Origin: a virus
Length of the DNA: 33,857 bases
Strand: one strand, 5' to 3'
IMG/VR virus record: IMGVR_UViG_3300004369_000068
Location: 1 to 33,857 of that record
Under the pieces are notes generated by a model. It made no database searches. It was not told where the DNA came from and saw only the letters and a list, made by a program, of their open reading frames with translations. The position numbers were made by a program, and so were the translations under genes. Of this stretch, positions 8,283 through 15,829 are shown piece after piece; position 1 is the stretch's first letter; the number at the start of each line of letters is the position of its first letter.

Positions 8283-8629
8283 TGGCTACCAGTTCACATC
8301 AAAGCACGATCACCGCTCCTGGCGTCAGTGGCGGACTAATCACAAACATTCAAGTCAGCCAGAGCGGGGCAGACCCGCTCGACGCTTCGCACCTCGGACA
8401 GGCAGACGGTTCAGCGGCCAGCCGCTACCCGTCGCCCTTCCTTGGCACGCTTTCGGTCAGCGTCAGCTACATCGGGGACTCAATCCCGACGTCCGGCGAC
8501 ACCGGGGCCGTGACCGTCACCGGCCCGGTTGCCGTCTCACTGGCAAACGCCGTATGCACCTCGAGCAGCATCACCGGCACTGCTGGCGAACTGATTACCG
8601 CTGACGCTACGTTTGAACTAATCAGCTAG
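8282..8629 (+). CDS. Tail tube-like protein, copy B
   Basis: 115 aa, beginning on the stop codon of copy A (TAATG). It shares with copy A the blocks ITNIQVSQSG, LSVSVSYIGDSIPTSGDTGAVTV and AVCTSSSITGTAGELITADATFELIS, in the same order and spacing, so the two are likely ancient duplicates. The most probable roles are a second tube subunit or a decorated variant. No Lys residues. Confidence 0.62.
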   Translation: MATSSHQSTITAPGVSGGLITNIQVSQSGADPLDASHLGQADGSAASRYPSPFLGTLSVSVSYIGDSIPTSGDTGAVTVTGPVAVSLANAVCTSSSITGTAGELITADATFELIS

Positions 8630-8640
8630 CGGGGTGCCGC

Positions 8641-8958
8641 ATGGCTGGAGTAGCTACAGGCGTCACGATCACGTTGCCGAGCGGCAGCTTGTCTGAGGTT
8701 GCAAGCGTGCGGGCCAGTAAGGGCGGCCTGAGCATCGGCTATAGCTCGACTTACAATCCCAACGCTGGCACGCTCACGCTGACCAGCTATGACGACCCAG
8801 GAGCGACAATCGGCGTCCGCGGGCCAATCAGCATCACAGGGAACAACATTAACTTTTTCTTTCCGCAATCTTATGTCGAACGAGTTGACACGTCTGCGAA
8901 TACTAGAGGCGTGGTCACGTATACGACAACGGTCAAACTCATAGACATTGGAAGCTGA
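8641..8958 (+). CDS. Tail tube-like protein, copy C (diverged)
   Basis: 105 aa. Similar architecture to copies A and B (TGVTITLPSGSLSEVASVRASKGG at the start, beta strands in the middle, ending TTTVKLIDIGS as copy A ends VEVGS), but the central part is diverged and it lacks the VCTSS block. Probably a third paralogue rather than an unrelated gene. RBS-like GCGGGGTG lies just upstream. Confidence 0.58.
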   Translation: MAGVATGVTITLPSGSLSEVASVRASKGGLSIGYSSTYNPNAGTLTLTSYDDPGATIGVRGPISITGNNINFFFPQSYVERVDTSANTRGVVTYTTTVKLIDIGS

Positions 8959-8961
8959 CAA

Positions 8962-9312
8962 ATGAGCGAACTGCTGAAGAAGATCAAAGCCGCCGACAAG
9001 AAGAACCTACTGCCCGTTGAGGTGCCAGAGTGGGGGCTGACAGTTTACATAAAGCAGTTGACGGTTGGCGAGCGTGATTCGTTCGAGGCTGAAGCGTTTG
9101 CGGCTCGCAAAGGCGACGGGTTGATGGACAACCCTCGCAGCAAGTTTCTCGTTCGGACGCTGTGCGATGAGAAGGGGCAGCTGCTTTGCAAGCCAGAGGA
9201 GTTTGCTGAGCTTGCAGCCCTGAGCAGCAAGCCGATGGAGCGGCTTTTCGAGGAGGCGCAGAAGCACAATCGGCTGACTGATTCAGACGTCGAGGAGTTG
9301 GCAAAAAACTAA
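8962..9312 (+). CDS. Tail assembly chaperone, short form (gpG-like)
   Basis: 116 aa. N-terminal LLKKIKAADKKNLLPVEVPEWGLTVYIKQLTVGERDSFEAEAF, then FLVRTLCDEKGQLL and SKPMERLFEEAQKHNRLTDSDVEELAKN. This is the gpG-type layout (a beta domain resembling a tail chaperone, with a helical C-terminus). It ends exactly on a slippery sequence, so a fraction of ribosomes should shift to -1 and make a longer gpGT-like fusion. Gene order just before the tape measure is as in lambda-like tails. Confidence 0.9.
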   Translation: MSELLKKIKAADKKNLLPVEVPEWGLTVYIKQLTVGERDSFEAEAFAARKGDGLMDNPRSKFLVRTLCDEKGQLLCKPEEFAELAALSSKPMERLFEEAQKHNRLTDSDVEELAKN

Positions 9313-9354
9313 AAGCCCGGCCGACGAGATTGTTTCTTTTTCGCCTGGCCGGGC
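9303..9354 (+). promoter_or_regulatory. Programmed -1 frameshift signal (slippery heptamer plus hairpin)
   Basis: Heptamer A AAA AAC at 9303-9309, read in-frame as GCA AAA AAC with stop TAA immediately after (9310-9312). Five nt later there is a perfect 8-bp GC stem, GCCCGGCC (9315-9322) with GGCCGGGC (9347-9354), enclosing a 24-nt loop. The -1 frame is open through to 9620. Heptamer, spacer and stem match canonical -1 frameshift elements. Confidence 0.92.
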
Positions 9355-9620
9355 ACCTTGGGATGACAGTAGACGAGCTTTGCGACCGGATGACGTCAGC
9401 AGAGCTGGCAGAATGGATGGCACTTGATATGTATCACCAACCGCTGCCCAACTCTTGGTATCAGACCGGCGTGCTTGCTTCGGCGGCGTTGGCTCCTCAC
9501 TGCGGACGCGGCAAGGCACCCAAGGCTGAGGACTTTGTGCCGCGTGCCAGGCTTCCGCAATCGCCAGAGCAGATGATGGCCGAGCTGGCGAAGCTCAAGA
9601 CGCTGACAGGGGGCAAGTAA
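9309..9620 (+). CDS. Tail assembly chaperone, frameshift extension (gpT-like)
   Basis: Continuation of the chaperone after -1 slippage, to be read as join(8962..9309, 9309..9620), giving a fusion of about 219 aa (116 + 103). The extension reads LKARPTRLFLFRLAGHLGMTVDELCDRMTSAELAEWMALD and so on, ending KLKTLTGGK. The mostly helical C-terminal tail is typical of the gpGT/T-type extension that contacts the tape measure. It has no good start codon or RBS of its own. Stop overlaps the tape-measure start (TAATG). Confidence 0.9.
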   Translation, partial: LKARPTRLFLFRLAGHLGMTVDELCDRMTSAELAEWMALDMYHQPLPNSWYQTGVLASAALAPHCGRGKAPKAEDFVPRARLPQSPEQMMAELAKLKTLTGGK

Positions 9621-11605
9621 TGGCTACCAGCGTCGGGCTCAATTTTCGACTAACTGCTGCCGTCGATAAGTTTGAGGCGTCGATGCGTGACGTCGAAAAA
9701 CGTCTTGGCGGCATTGAAAAGGCCAGCGGGCAGACAGCTTCTGGCATGAAGCTGCTTGCCGGAATTGAGGTAGGCAAGCTGCTAGTAAGTGGCCTGTCAA
9801 CAGTGTTCAGCATCATGAAGTCTGGCGTCTCTACCGTGACGCAATTTGCCAGCCAGGCCGCTGCCGCAGCCGACGCGATTGGCAAGCTGTCGTCATCGAC
9901 CGGCATGGCCCATGAGCCGCTTCAAGTTTTTCAAAAGCTGGCAGCGGAAAACGGGATATCGGGCGACAAGTTAGGCGAAGCGGTCAAGAGGATGACCAAG
10001 CGGCTGGCCGAGGCCAAGATGGGATTCGGTGAGGCGTTGCCAGCCCTAGAGCGACTTGGGCTAAACGTCGAAGAGCTGGCGTCTATGAGGCCAGAGCAAG
10101 CATTCCTGAAGATCGGTGCGGCGATTGGTCAGCTGCCACAAAAGGGCGACCAAGCTGCGGCCGCCTTCAAGATATTCAGCGACCAGGGGCTGGCGATGGT
10201 TCCAATGTTCGCCAACCTTGAGGCCAACGTCAAAGACACTGCCGCTGAAATGCTGAGCTTAGGGCAAATCTTGAGCGGCACTCAGATCAAAAACATTGAG
10301 GCGATGAATGACGCCTTCAAAGATGTCAAACGCACGGCATTTCAAATTGGCACCCAAGTGCTGGCCAACTTCGCCCCGATGATAACAAAGGCCAACGAGC
10401 AGCTGCTGGAGTTCATCAAAAACTTTGAGTACAACGGTCTGACTGGCGGGCAGGGAATCGTGCAGTTTGCCTCTGACCAACTTGGAATTGTCGTCCAAGG
10501 CTTGGCGGAGGGGTTTGACAAGTTTATGAATATATTTACTAGTACAGTTAAAATGTTGCTAGAAGCCTTGGACAGCTTTTTGGCTGGTTTGAGTGTCGCG
10601 GTTGCTCCTTTCGTTTCCGCTGAAGCATCTGCGGGAATCTTAAATGCGGCAATGAAAGTCGATCATTTTGCGGCCAGCCTAGAGGGTGTCAGCTCTAACG
10701 TCAGCGGGTTCGTTGACGGAGCACTTAGGAACCTTCAGGATGCAGGCGGCGAGGCAGCTAAACAGCTCGAAATGCTTGGGATCGGGACGGAGTTAAGCAC
10801 GAAACAGATTAAAGAACTGTCAACGGGCGGAATGGACGCAACAAGTGCCATGAGCTCGCTTACAGCTGGGCTTATGGAATCCGCAAATGTAGTGCCGATC
10901 AGCTTAAAGGACTTAGGCTCTGCCACTCAGCGTGCAGTCGCATCGCTTGACATTAGCGGCCCTGCGAGCTTGGTGAAAGACGGACTTTCTGCTCTCATTG
11001 CAGCTCCAACGGTAGCTGCCTCTGGGCTTTCTGGGCTCGCGCAAGGATTTCTCGATGTGCTTGCTCCGCTGGGGTACACGAAGGAAAAGATTTTAGAGCT
11101 TGGCAAGGCCGCAAGCATAGCAAAGGACTTCAGGTCCGATCTATTTGACAAGCACATGGCGGCTTGGGATCAGCAGGCAACGATGGTGCGGGACAGGCTC
11201 ATATCAAATGGCATGAACGCATTCGAGGCGAACTATCTGATGATGCAAGAGCGTTCTAAAGAAACCGCTCTCGTGAACCAAGAACTCGACAGGTTGATGA
11301 ATGACCACCTGAAAAAGATCGGCGGTCTAAATGAAAACACTGACCAGGTAGGCCAAGCGGCTATTGTTCTTGGAGAAAAGCTTACCGGGGCAGCTAAGAC
11401 TGCATCGACCTGGCTGGAAGATTTGACATCTGGTGCTTCTAATTGGTGGGATGGTTTGTGGGGCGGTGAAGAAGGCAGCGGAGGCCCACAAATGCCAGAA
11501 TCTGAACAGACACTGCCAGAGCTTCAACGACAGACCGAAACGCTTGACGGCATTCTGGAAGCCGCGAAAGAATTTGGCGCAAGTTTCGTACTTGCGAGCT
11601 TTTAA
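9620..11605 (+). CDS. Tail tape measure protein
   Basis: 661 aa. Sets tail length and is ejected with DNA. Seen: an N-terminal coiled coil (ASMRDVEKRLGGIEKASGQ), hydrophobic and Ala/Gly-rich segments (ALDSFLAGLSVAVAPFVSAEASAGIL), long amphipathic helices, and the IGKLSSSTGMAHEPLQVFQKLAAENG block typical of phage tail tape measure domains. If the usual 1.5 angstroms per residue holds, the tail would be about 100 nm (established rule, rough). Position right after the chaperone pair supports the call. The mid-region near 10500-10700 is locally AT-richer. Confidence 0.9.
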   Translation: MATSVGLNFRLTAAVDKFEASMRDVEKRLGGIEKASGQTASGMKLLAGIEVGKLLVSGLSTVFSIMKSGVSTVTQFASQAAAAADAIGKLSSSTGMAHEPLQVFQKLAAENGISGDKLGEAVKRMTKRLAEAKMGFGEALPALERLGLNVEELASMRPEQAFLKIGAAIGQLPQKGDQAAAAFKIFSDQGLAMVPMFANLEANVKDTAAEMLSLGQILSGTQIKNIEAMNDAFKDVKRTAFQIGTQVLANFAPMITKANEQLLEFIKNFEYNGLTGGQGIVQFASDQLGIVVQGLAEGFDKFMNIFTSTVKMLLEALDSFLAGLSVAVAPFVSAEASAGILNAAMKVDHFAASLEGVSSNVSGFVDGALRNLQDAGGEAAKQLEMLGIGTELSTKQIKELSTGGMDATSAMSSLTAGLMESANVVPISLKDLGSATQRAVASLDISGPASLVKDGLSALIAAPTVAASGLSGLAQGFLDVLAPLGYTKEKILELGKAASIAKDFRSDLFDKHMAAWDQQATMVRDRLISNGMNAFEANYLMMQERSKETALVNQELDRLMNDHLKKIGGLNENTDQVGQAAIVLGEKLTGAAKTASTWLEDLTSGASNWWDGLWGGEEGSGGPQMPESEQTLPELQRQTETLDGILEAAKEFGASFVLASF

Positions 11606-11844
11606 TGGGCATGATCGAAATCCACCCCCGAACATTTACCCGCTCCCGCGGTTCTACGCCGACGGCAGAGCGGCGATTCGTGAAAACGCCTGACGTTACT
11701 GTAGAGGAGACGCTGCCAGCTCTTGGCGAAACTCATCCTGAGTTTGCCGCGATGACGTGTATAAGCGTGACTGCCAGAACAGGATACAACGGCGACCCGC
11801 AGCAGACTGAATACACGATCCGTTACGAAAACGTGGTGAGATGA
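11605..11844 (+). CDS. Small tail-region protein
   Basis: 79 aa, starting on the last base of the tape-measure stop (TAATG). Sequence outline: IEIHPRTFTRSRGSTPTAERRF, then VTVEETLPALGETHPEFAAMTCISVTARTG, ending YTIRYENVVR. No recognised motif. A small beta-rich tail accessory is the likely role, since it is coupled (ATGA) to the next tail gene. Confidence 0.65.
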   Translation: MGMIEIHPRTFTRSRGSTPTAERRFVKTPDVTVEETLPALGETHPEFAAMTCISVTARTGYNGDPQQTEYTIRYENVVR

Positions 11845-12338
11845 GCGTAAAAGACCCCAATCCGCTAAACCGGCCTTTTGTTTGGTCGCTCTCCGCGAGT
11901 GGAACGGTGATAGATACGAATTACTATTATGAGATAACCCCCGATGGCGAAGTACTGGCGCAAATCACCAATCACAGCGGCTCGCCGCTGGGCGGGTTCA
12001 AGCGGCGGCAGTCTGATATCACAATGAGTGTGAAGTGCAATCTTGCCGATTCGCCGTTTTTTATTGCCACAACTTTTGTGAATTTTACAAATGCTAATGT
12101 ATGGGCAAACGGCCCCCCGAGGACTTGGCTCTGCACCGGAGTTTCTGCTCAGCAACAAAGCGAAATCGTAGGGGATGAGGTGATTGAGTATTGGTCTGCC
12201 GGTTTTAATTTTGCATATCGTGCGGAAACATGGGCCGCCCAGTATGTTGACGTACAAAACCCGCACCTGCCTACACTTTACTTCAACCTCTACAGATCAA
12301 CCGACTTTGCCTCTCAATTCGGCAACCCGCCGACATAG
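11841..12338 (+). CDS. Beta-rich tail-tip protein of unknown family
   Basis: 165 aa. Rich in aromatic residues and Asn (YYYEITPDGEVLAQITNHSG, YWSAGFNFAYRAETWAAQYVDVQNP). No clear motif. It has local AT-rich coding unlike its neighbours. Its position after the tape measure suggests a distal tail or minor tail role. It is a candidate for the missing Dit-like component, but nothing in the sequence proves it. Confidence 0.62.
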   Translation: MSVKDPNPLNRPFVWSLSASGTVIDTNYYYEITPDGEVLAQITNHSGSPLGGFKRRQSDITMSVKCNLADSPFFIATTFVNFTNANVWANGPPRTWLCTGVSAQQQSEIVGDEVIEYWSAGFNFAYRAETWAAQYVDVQNPHLPTLYFNLYRSTDFASQFGNPPT

Positions 12339-12341
12339 AAC

Positions 12342-12707
12342 ATGCCAACACTCGAATTATTACCTGCCACGTTAGACTTGGTGGTCACCCAAGGCGATGA
12401 GATCGGCTTCTTGCTCGATTTTTCGATTGACCTGACTGCCTATAACTGGACCGCAGTTGTTTACGAAACTACACGCACGGTGAATATTCAGTATCCAGGC
12501 GGGCTCGACACAGCGGGTGACTCCGCGGCTACATTTACCATTACGGAGGTAAACGCCGCGGCCGGGCAGCTAAGCTTATCACTTCAAGAGAGCGTGACCT
12601 CTGGTCTCAGTGAGACGCAGACCTATCGCTGGTATCTCCGCGGAGTAGCACCCGGCACGGTAACGCGAACCTATGTATCGGGCAAATTCTCGGTAAAGGC
12701 CGCATGA
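12342..12707 (+). CDS. Ig/BppU-like tail protein (putative)
   Basis: 121 aa. A single beta-sandwich-like domain: TLDLVVTQGDEIGFLLDFSIDLTAYNWTAVVYET, then FTITEVNAAAGQLSLSLQES and TYRWYLRGVAPGTVTRTYVSGKFSVK. This pattern (q Gdd..f.l.f...lt.w.....) resembles the small N-terminal domain of phage baseplate/fibre BppU-type proteins. Overlaps the following fibre gene by ATGA, so it may be its attachment partner. Family call is tentative. Confidence 0.6.
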   Translation: MPTLELLPATLDLVVTQGDEIGFLLDFSIDLTAYNWTAVVYETTRTVNIQYPGGLDTAGDSAATFTITEVNAAAGQLSLSLQESVTSGLSETQTYRWYLRGVAPGTVTRTYVSGKFSVKAA

Positions 12708-14992
12708 GCATCAATATCAACATTACGCCGCTAAACAGCGGCACACTGTCAGTCGACGGCACCGCGCAGCCAAATATAACCGTAAGCGTCACGGGTGGCA
12801 TCGGCCCGCCCGGCACAGACGTCGCGTTGGCGGCTGGTTCTGGCATTTCGATCACCCAGGCGAACAACACTGCAACGATCAGCAGCACGCTTGCCATTCC
12901 CGACAACTTGGCTGACTTGTCCGACGTGGCGTTTGGCAACGTCACAAGCGGCCAAGTCCTCGCCTACAACGGCACCGCTTGGACGGCCGCGACTGATAAC
13001 GCTCTGACACTTTCAACGTCTGCCGGTTCTGATCTTGGAGCTGCTGCCATTGGCACATCGGGCGAAGCCGCTCGGGCCGATCACGTTCACAATCTGCCGA
13101 CGTTCGCTGAGATAACAAACGGCACGGCGACCGTCACTGGCAACCTGACGCTAAACGCCAGCACAGGCAGCGTCATCCTCAACGGTGGCACGGCAGGCAG
13201 TGCCAGCCTCACGCTCAACTGTGAACAGAACACGCACGGCGTCACGATCCAAGGCCCGCCACATTCCGCAGCGGCGACCTACACGCTGACGCTTCCAACG
13301 TCTGACGGTGCGGCCAATCAAGTGCTGCAAACTGACGGCAACGGCTCGCTCTCGTGGGCAGATCAGTCAGCCGGTGGCGTCACCTGGGCAGCCGAGCCAG
13401 CGGCCAGCAACTCCAACGGCACCGCCGGTCAGATCGCCTACGGCAGCGGTTTTTTCTACCTTCACGACGGCACGGAATGGCGGCGGGCCGCGTTGTCGAC
13501 GTTTGGGACAAGCACGCCGACGATCACGATCACGACGCAACCGCAAAACCTGACGTTGGCCGATGGTGGCAGCGGGAGTTTCACAATTGCGGCCACCGTC
13601 AGCGACGGCTCGACGCCGAGCTACCAGTGGCAGAACAGCGACGACAGCGGGGCGACCTGGGACACGCTCACAGGATCGACGGGCACGACATACTCGCTGT
13701 CTGGCGTTTCGACGCTGGACAACGGCACGCAATATCGGGCGATTGTCTCGGCCTCTGGTGCGTCTGATGTTATGAGCAGCGTGGCTACGCTGACGGTGAC
13801 GGCCGCCACCGAAACTTTCGATTTGCTCACCGAGGCCAGCGACCGTCTGATGACGGAAACCGGCGACTCGCTTGATCACGATGGGGTGGGTGGTGGCGGC
13901 AACCTTTCTGGCTGGGTGCAGGTCAACTCAATTATCCCAGGACCCGCCGCGGGCGATCTGTTGGGCGAGCATGTGACGCTTTCCCAAAACGGCAGCGAGG
14001 TGCTGGCGATCACAAATCGCTCTTCGGGGTCGCAAAATGCCGTTGTGTATGCAAACGCTGGCAGCGGCTGGTCATCGCTTTCGGTGCTGCCAGGAATTGG
14101 CCCTGGAGATGCGGCCATTTCAGCCGGTGGCGATGTGGTCGTCCTGGCCGACGCCACTACGCAGTCGTCCGACGGGATTCTTCGGTTCAAGGCGTTTGCG
14201 TTGACTGGCGGCCAGTGGTTGCAGAAGGGCACGACGGTTGATTTTTACCAGACAACCGAGGCTTTGGTTGATATTGGTGACAGCGGCAATCTGGCCGTCG
14301 TGCTAAAAGGGCACTCGGGGGGGGCTGAGAGACTCTCTACGCGGCGTTACCAGGAAGAGTTCGACGGGTTCGACTGGAGGGATGGATTATGGCACGACTA
14401 TAACGCGCTCGACGTTCGCCCCGCAGTCGCGTCAGGTGCTGCTGTGTTTGCTTATTGCACTTTGGAATATGTAAATGAAGGAGAGGGAACTGTTGTTTAT
14501 AACGCAATTCGCTGCCAAACCCTTTCTCCTTCGATTGCGCAGCTTGGCGGCTACATTCGACGTTCAGCCCTCGCGATTGGGATGAACAGCAATGGCACGC
14601 TGCTCGCTGTGGCTGCAAAGGCAAGCGCGGGGCAAACAACATCAAACGCCGTTGCCGTCTACGAGTACGACGGTACAGACTGGTCGCAGCGAGGGGCGGA
14701 TATTGGAATTTCTGGCGTAACCAGTGTATCGCTCAGTGACAGCGGACTTCTGGCGATCGGCAAACCAGCCGCCAGCGACGGCGGCACCGAGAACGGGCTG
14801 GCACAGGTGTATGAGTGGAACGGCACAGCATGGAATCAGTATGGCGGCAACATCACTGGGGACAGCAACTTTGACCTGCTCGGTATCTCAGTGGATATCT
14901 CTGGAGACGGGACAAGGCTTGCCGTTGGTGCGACCGGCGAGGACGCTGGCGGCTCAAACTCCGGCGGCGTGAAGGTTTACCAGTACTACTAA
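12704..14992 (+). CDS. Tail fibre / adhesin with Ig-like and FG-GAP-like repeats
   Basis: 762 aa. Order: Gly/Thr-rich N-terminal beta region; a shaft-like part (ISSTLAIPDNLADLSDVAFG; LTLPTSDGAANQVLQTDGNGSLSW, a motif common in fibre proteins); an Ig-like domain at about residues 270-365 (PTITITTQPQNLTLADGGSG...SYQWQNSDDSGATWDTL...ATLTVTAA); a TEASDRLMTETGD module at about 372-390; then about five beta-propeller-type repeats (e.g. GSGWSSLSVLPG; GDSNFDLLGISVDISGDGTRLAVGATGEDAGG) resembling FG-GAP. Likely host-recognition or tail decoration. Homopolymer G8 at 14317-14324 lies inside. Confidence 0.78.
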   Translation: MSININITPLNSGTLSVDGTAQPNITVSVTGGIGPPGTDVALAAGSGISITQANNTATISSTLAIPDNLADLSDVAFGNVTSGQVLAYNGTAWTAATDNALTLSTSAGSDLGAAAIGTSGEAARADHVHNLPTFAEITNGTATVTGNLTLNASTGSVILNGGTAGSASLTLNCEQNTHGVTIQGPPHSAAATYTLTLPTSDGAANQVLQTDGNGSLSWADQSAGGVTWAAEPAASNSNGTAGQIAYGSGFFYLHDGTEWRRAALSTFGTSTPTITITTQPQNLTLADGGSGSFTIAATVSDGSTPSYQWQNSDDSGATWDTLTGSTGTTYSLSGVSTLDNGTQYRAIVSASGASDVMSSVATLTVTAATETFDLLTEASDRLMTETGDSLDHDGVGGGGNLSGWVQVNSIIPGPAAGDLLGEHVTLSQNGSEVLAITNRSSGSQNAVVYANAGSGWSSLSVLPGIGPGDAAISAGGDVVVLADATTQSSDGILRFKAFALTGGQWLQKGTTVDFYQTTEALVDIGDSGNLAVVLKGHSGGAERLSTRRYQEEFDGFDWRDGLWHDYNALDVRPAVASGAAVFAYCTLEYVNEGEGTVVYNAIRCQTLSPSIAQLGGYIRRSALAIGMNSNGTLLAVAAKASAGQTTSNAVAVYEYDGTDWSQRGADIGISGVTSVSLSDSGLLAIGKPAASDGGTENGLAQVYEWNGTAWNQYGGNITGDSNFDLLGISVDISGDGTRLAVGATGEDAGGSNSGGVKVYQYY

Positions 14993-15039
14993 CGCCGCCT
15001 GAATGACTGTGATAAACTAAACCCAGAGGAGCACCGCAC

Positions 15040-15318
15040 ATGATTTCAGCCGTTACCGTAACAACGTCACCGACCGATGTGCTTGCCGCACCGACCGGCC
15101 GCCCGTATCAATTCGTCGCCCTCAGCAACAACGGCGCAGAAACCGTCTGGCTCAAGGTGGTCGCTGGCGGCGATGCTGTGAGCAGCTCAAACGGCATCCA
15201 GCTAGCCGCTGGTGCCTCGTTCGTGGTCGATCAGGACAATCAGGCACGCATGTTCAAAAGCGGCGTGACGGCCATTGTGGCGGCCAACACAACGACCCTC
15301 GGCGTGCAGGCCTTCTGA
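15040..15318 (+). CDS. Small structural protein, beta sandwich type
   Basis: 92 aa, ATG with GAGGAG about 8 nt upstream. TVTTSPTDVLAAPTGRPYQFVALSNNGAETVWLKVVAGG then IQLAAGASFVVDQDNQARMFKSGVTAIVAANTTTLGVQAF. This looks like the generic phage head/tail decoration type of small beta-barrel protein. Adjacent to fibre genes and coupled (TGATG) to the next. Confidence 0.68.
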   Translation: MISAVTVTTSPTDVLAAPTGRPYQFVALSNNGAETVWLKVVAGGDAVSSSNGIQLAAGASFVVDQDNQARMFKSGVTAIVAANTTTLGVQAF

Positions 15319-15551
15319 TGGCGATTGGATTTGTTGGCAAAGGTTTGGGCATGATGGCGGCAGTGGTGCCGCTTGGCGTTGTAACGCCCCCAGCGTTTTT
15401 TGCCGCTGGTGATACCTACCGGCTGACGACCGAAACCGGCGACCCGCTGAAAACCGAAACCGGCGACTACATCGAAAGACACTACTACATGCTCGCCACC
15501 GAGGCGGGCGACCGACTGCTGACCGAAGAATCTCAACTCTTGGAGGTGTGA
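15318..15551 (+). CDS. TETGD-repeat minor structural protein
   Basis: 77 aa. Short hydrophobic N-terminus (GFVGKGLGMMAAVVPLGVVTPPAFFAAG), then four imperfect copies of a degenerate unit: RLTTETGDPL, KTETGDYI, LATEAGDRL and LTEESQLL. The same unit (LLTEASDRLMTETGDSL) sits inside the large fibre protein upstream. Repeats of the form (L..E.GD.L) are frequent in phage minor structural proteins. The biochemical role is unknown. Confidence 0.65.
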   Translation: MAIGFVGKGLGMMAAVVPLGVVTPPAFFAAGDTYRLTTETGDPLKTETGDYIERHYYMLATEAGDRLLTEESQLLEV

Positions 15552-15554
15552 TAG

Positions 15555-15827
15555 ATGGCCGACGTGAAGATCAGTGAGCTGACGCTGGCGGCTGCCGCTG
15601 GCGACTCTGTGGTTCCCGCCAGTAATGCGGCTGGAAGCGCGACGAATAAGGTGACGCTTTTGGACGTGGCGAACCTTGCCACCCCGGCGAATATCGGGGC
15701 CGTAGCGACCGACACCAGCATCGATTCCGCCAACGCTACGACCGTGCCCAACATGGTCACGATGAATGCGTCGCAGTATGCAAACACCAGCGTGAGCAAT
15801 ACCACCCTCTACATCGTCACGGACTGA
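15555..15827 (+). CDS. Fibre-associated small protein (KISEL motif)
   Basis: 90 aa. N-terminal ADVKISELTLAAAAGDSVVPASNAAGSATNKVTLLDVANLATP is a common start of phage tail fibre or hinge proteins. The rest (TSIDSANATTVPNMVTMNASQYANTSVSNTTLYIVTD) is Thr/Ser-rich and likely beta. It is too short to be a full fibre and may be the N-terminal attachment part of a split fibre. Three bases separate it from the RCC1 gene. Confidence 0.62.
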   Translation: MADVKISELTLAAAAGDSVVPASNAAGSATNKVTLLDVANLATPANIGAVATDTSIDSANATTVPNMVTMNASQYANTSVSNTTLYIVTD

Positions 15828-15829
15828 TA

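Noticed and set aside
13367-13879. 170-codon antisense frame opposite the fibre gene
   Set aside because: Arg-rich shadow translation of repeats; no homology-like pattern.
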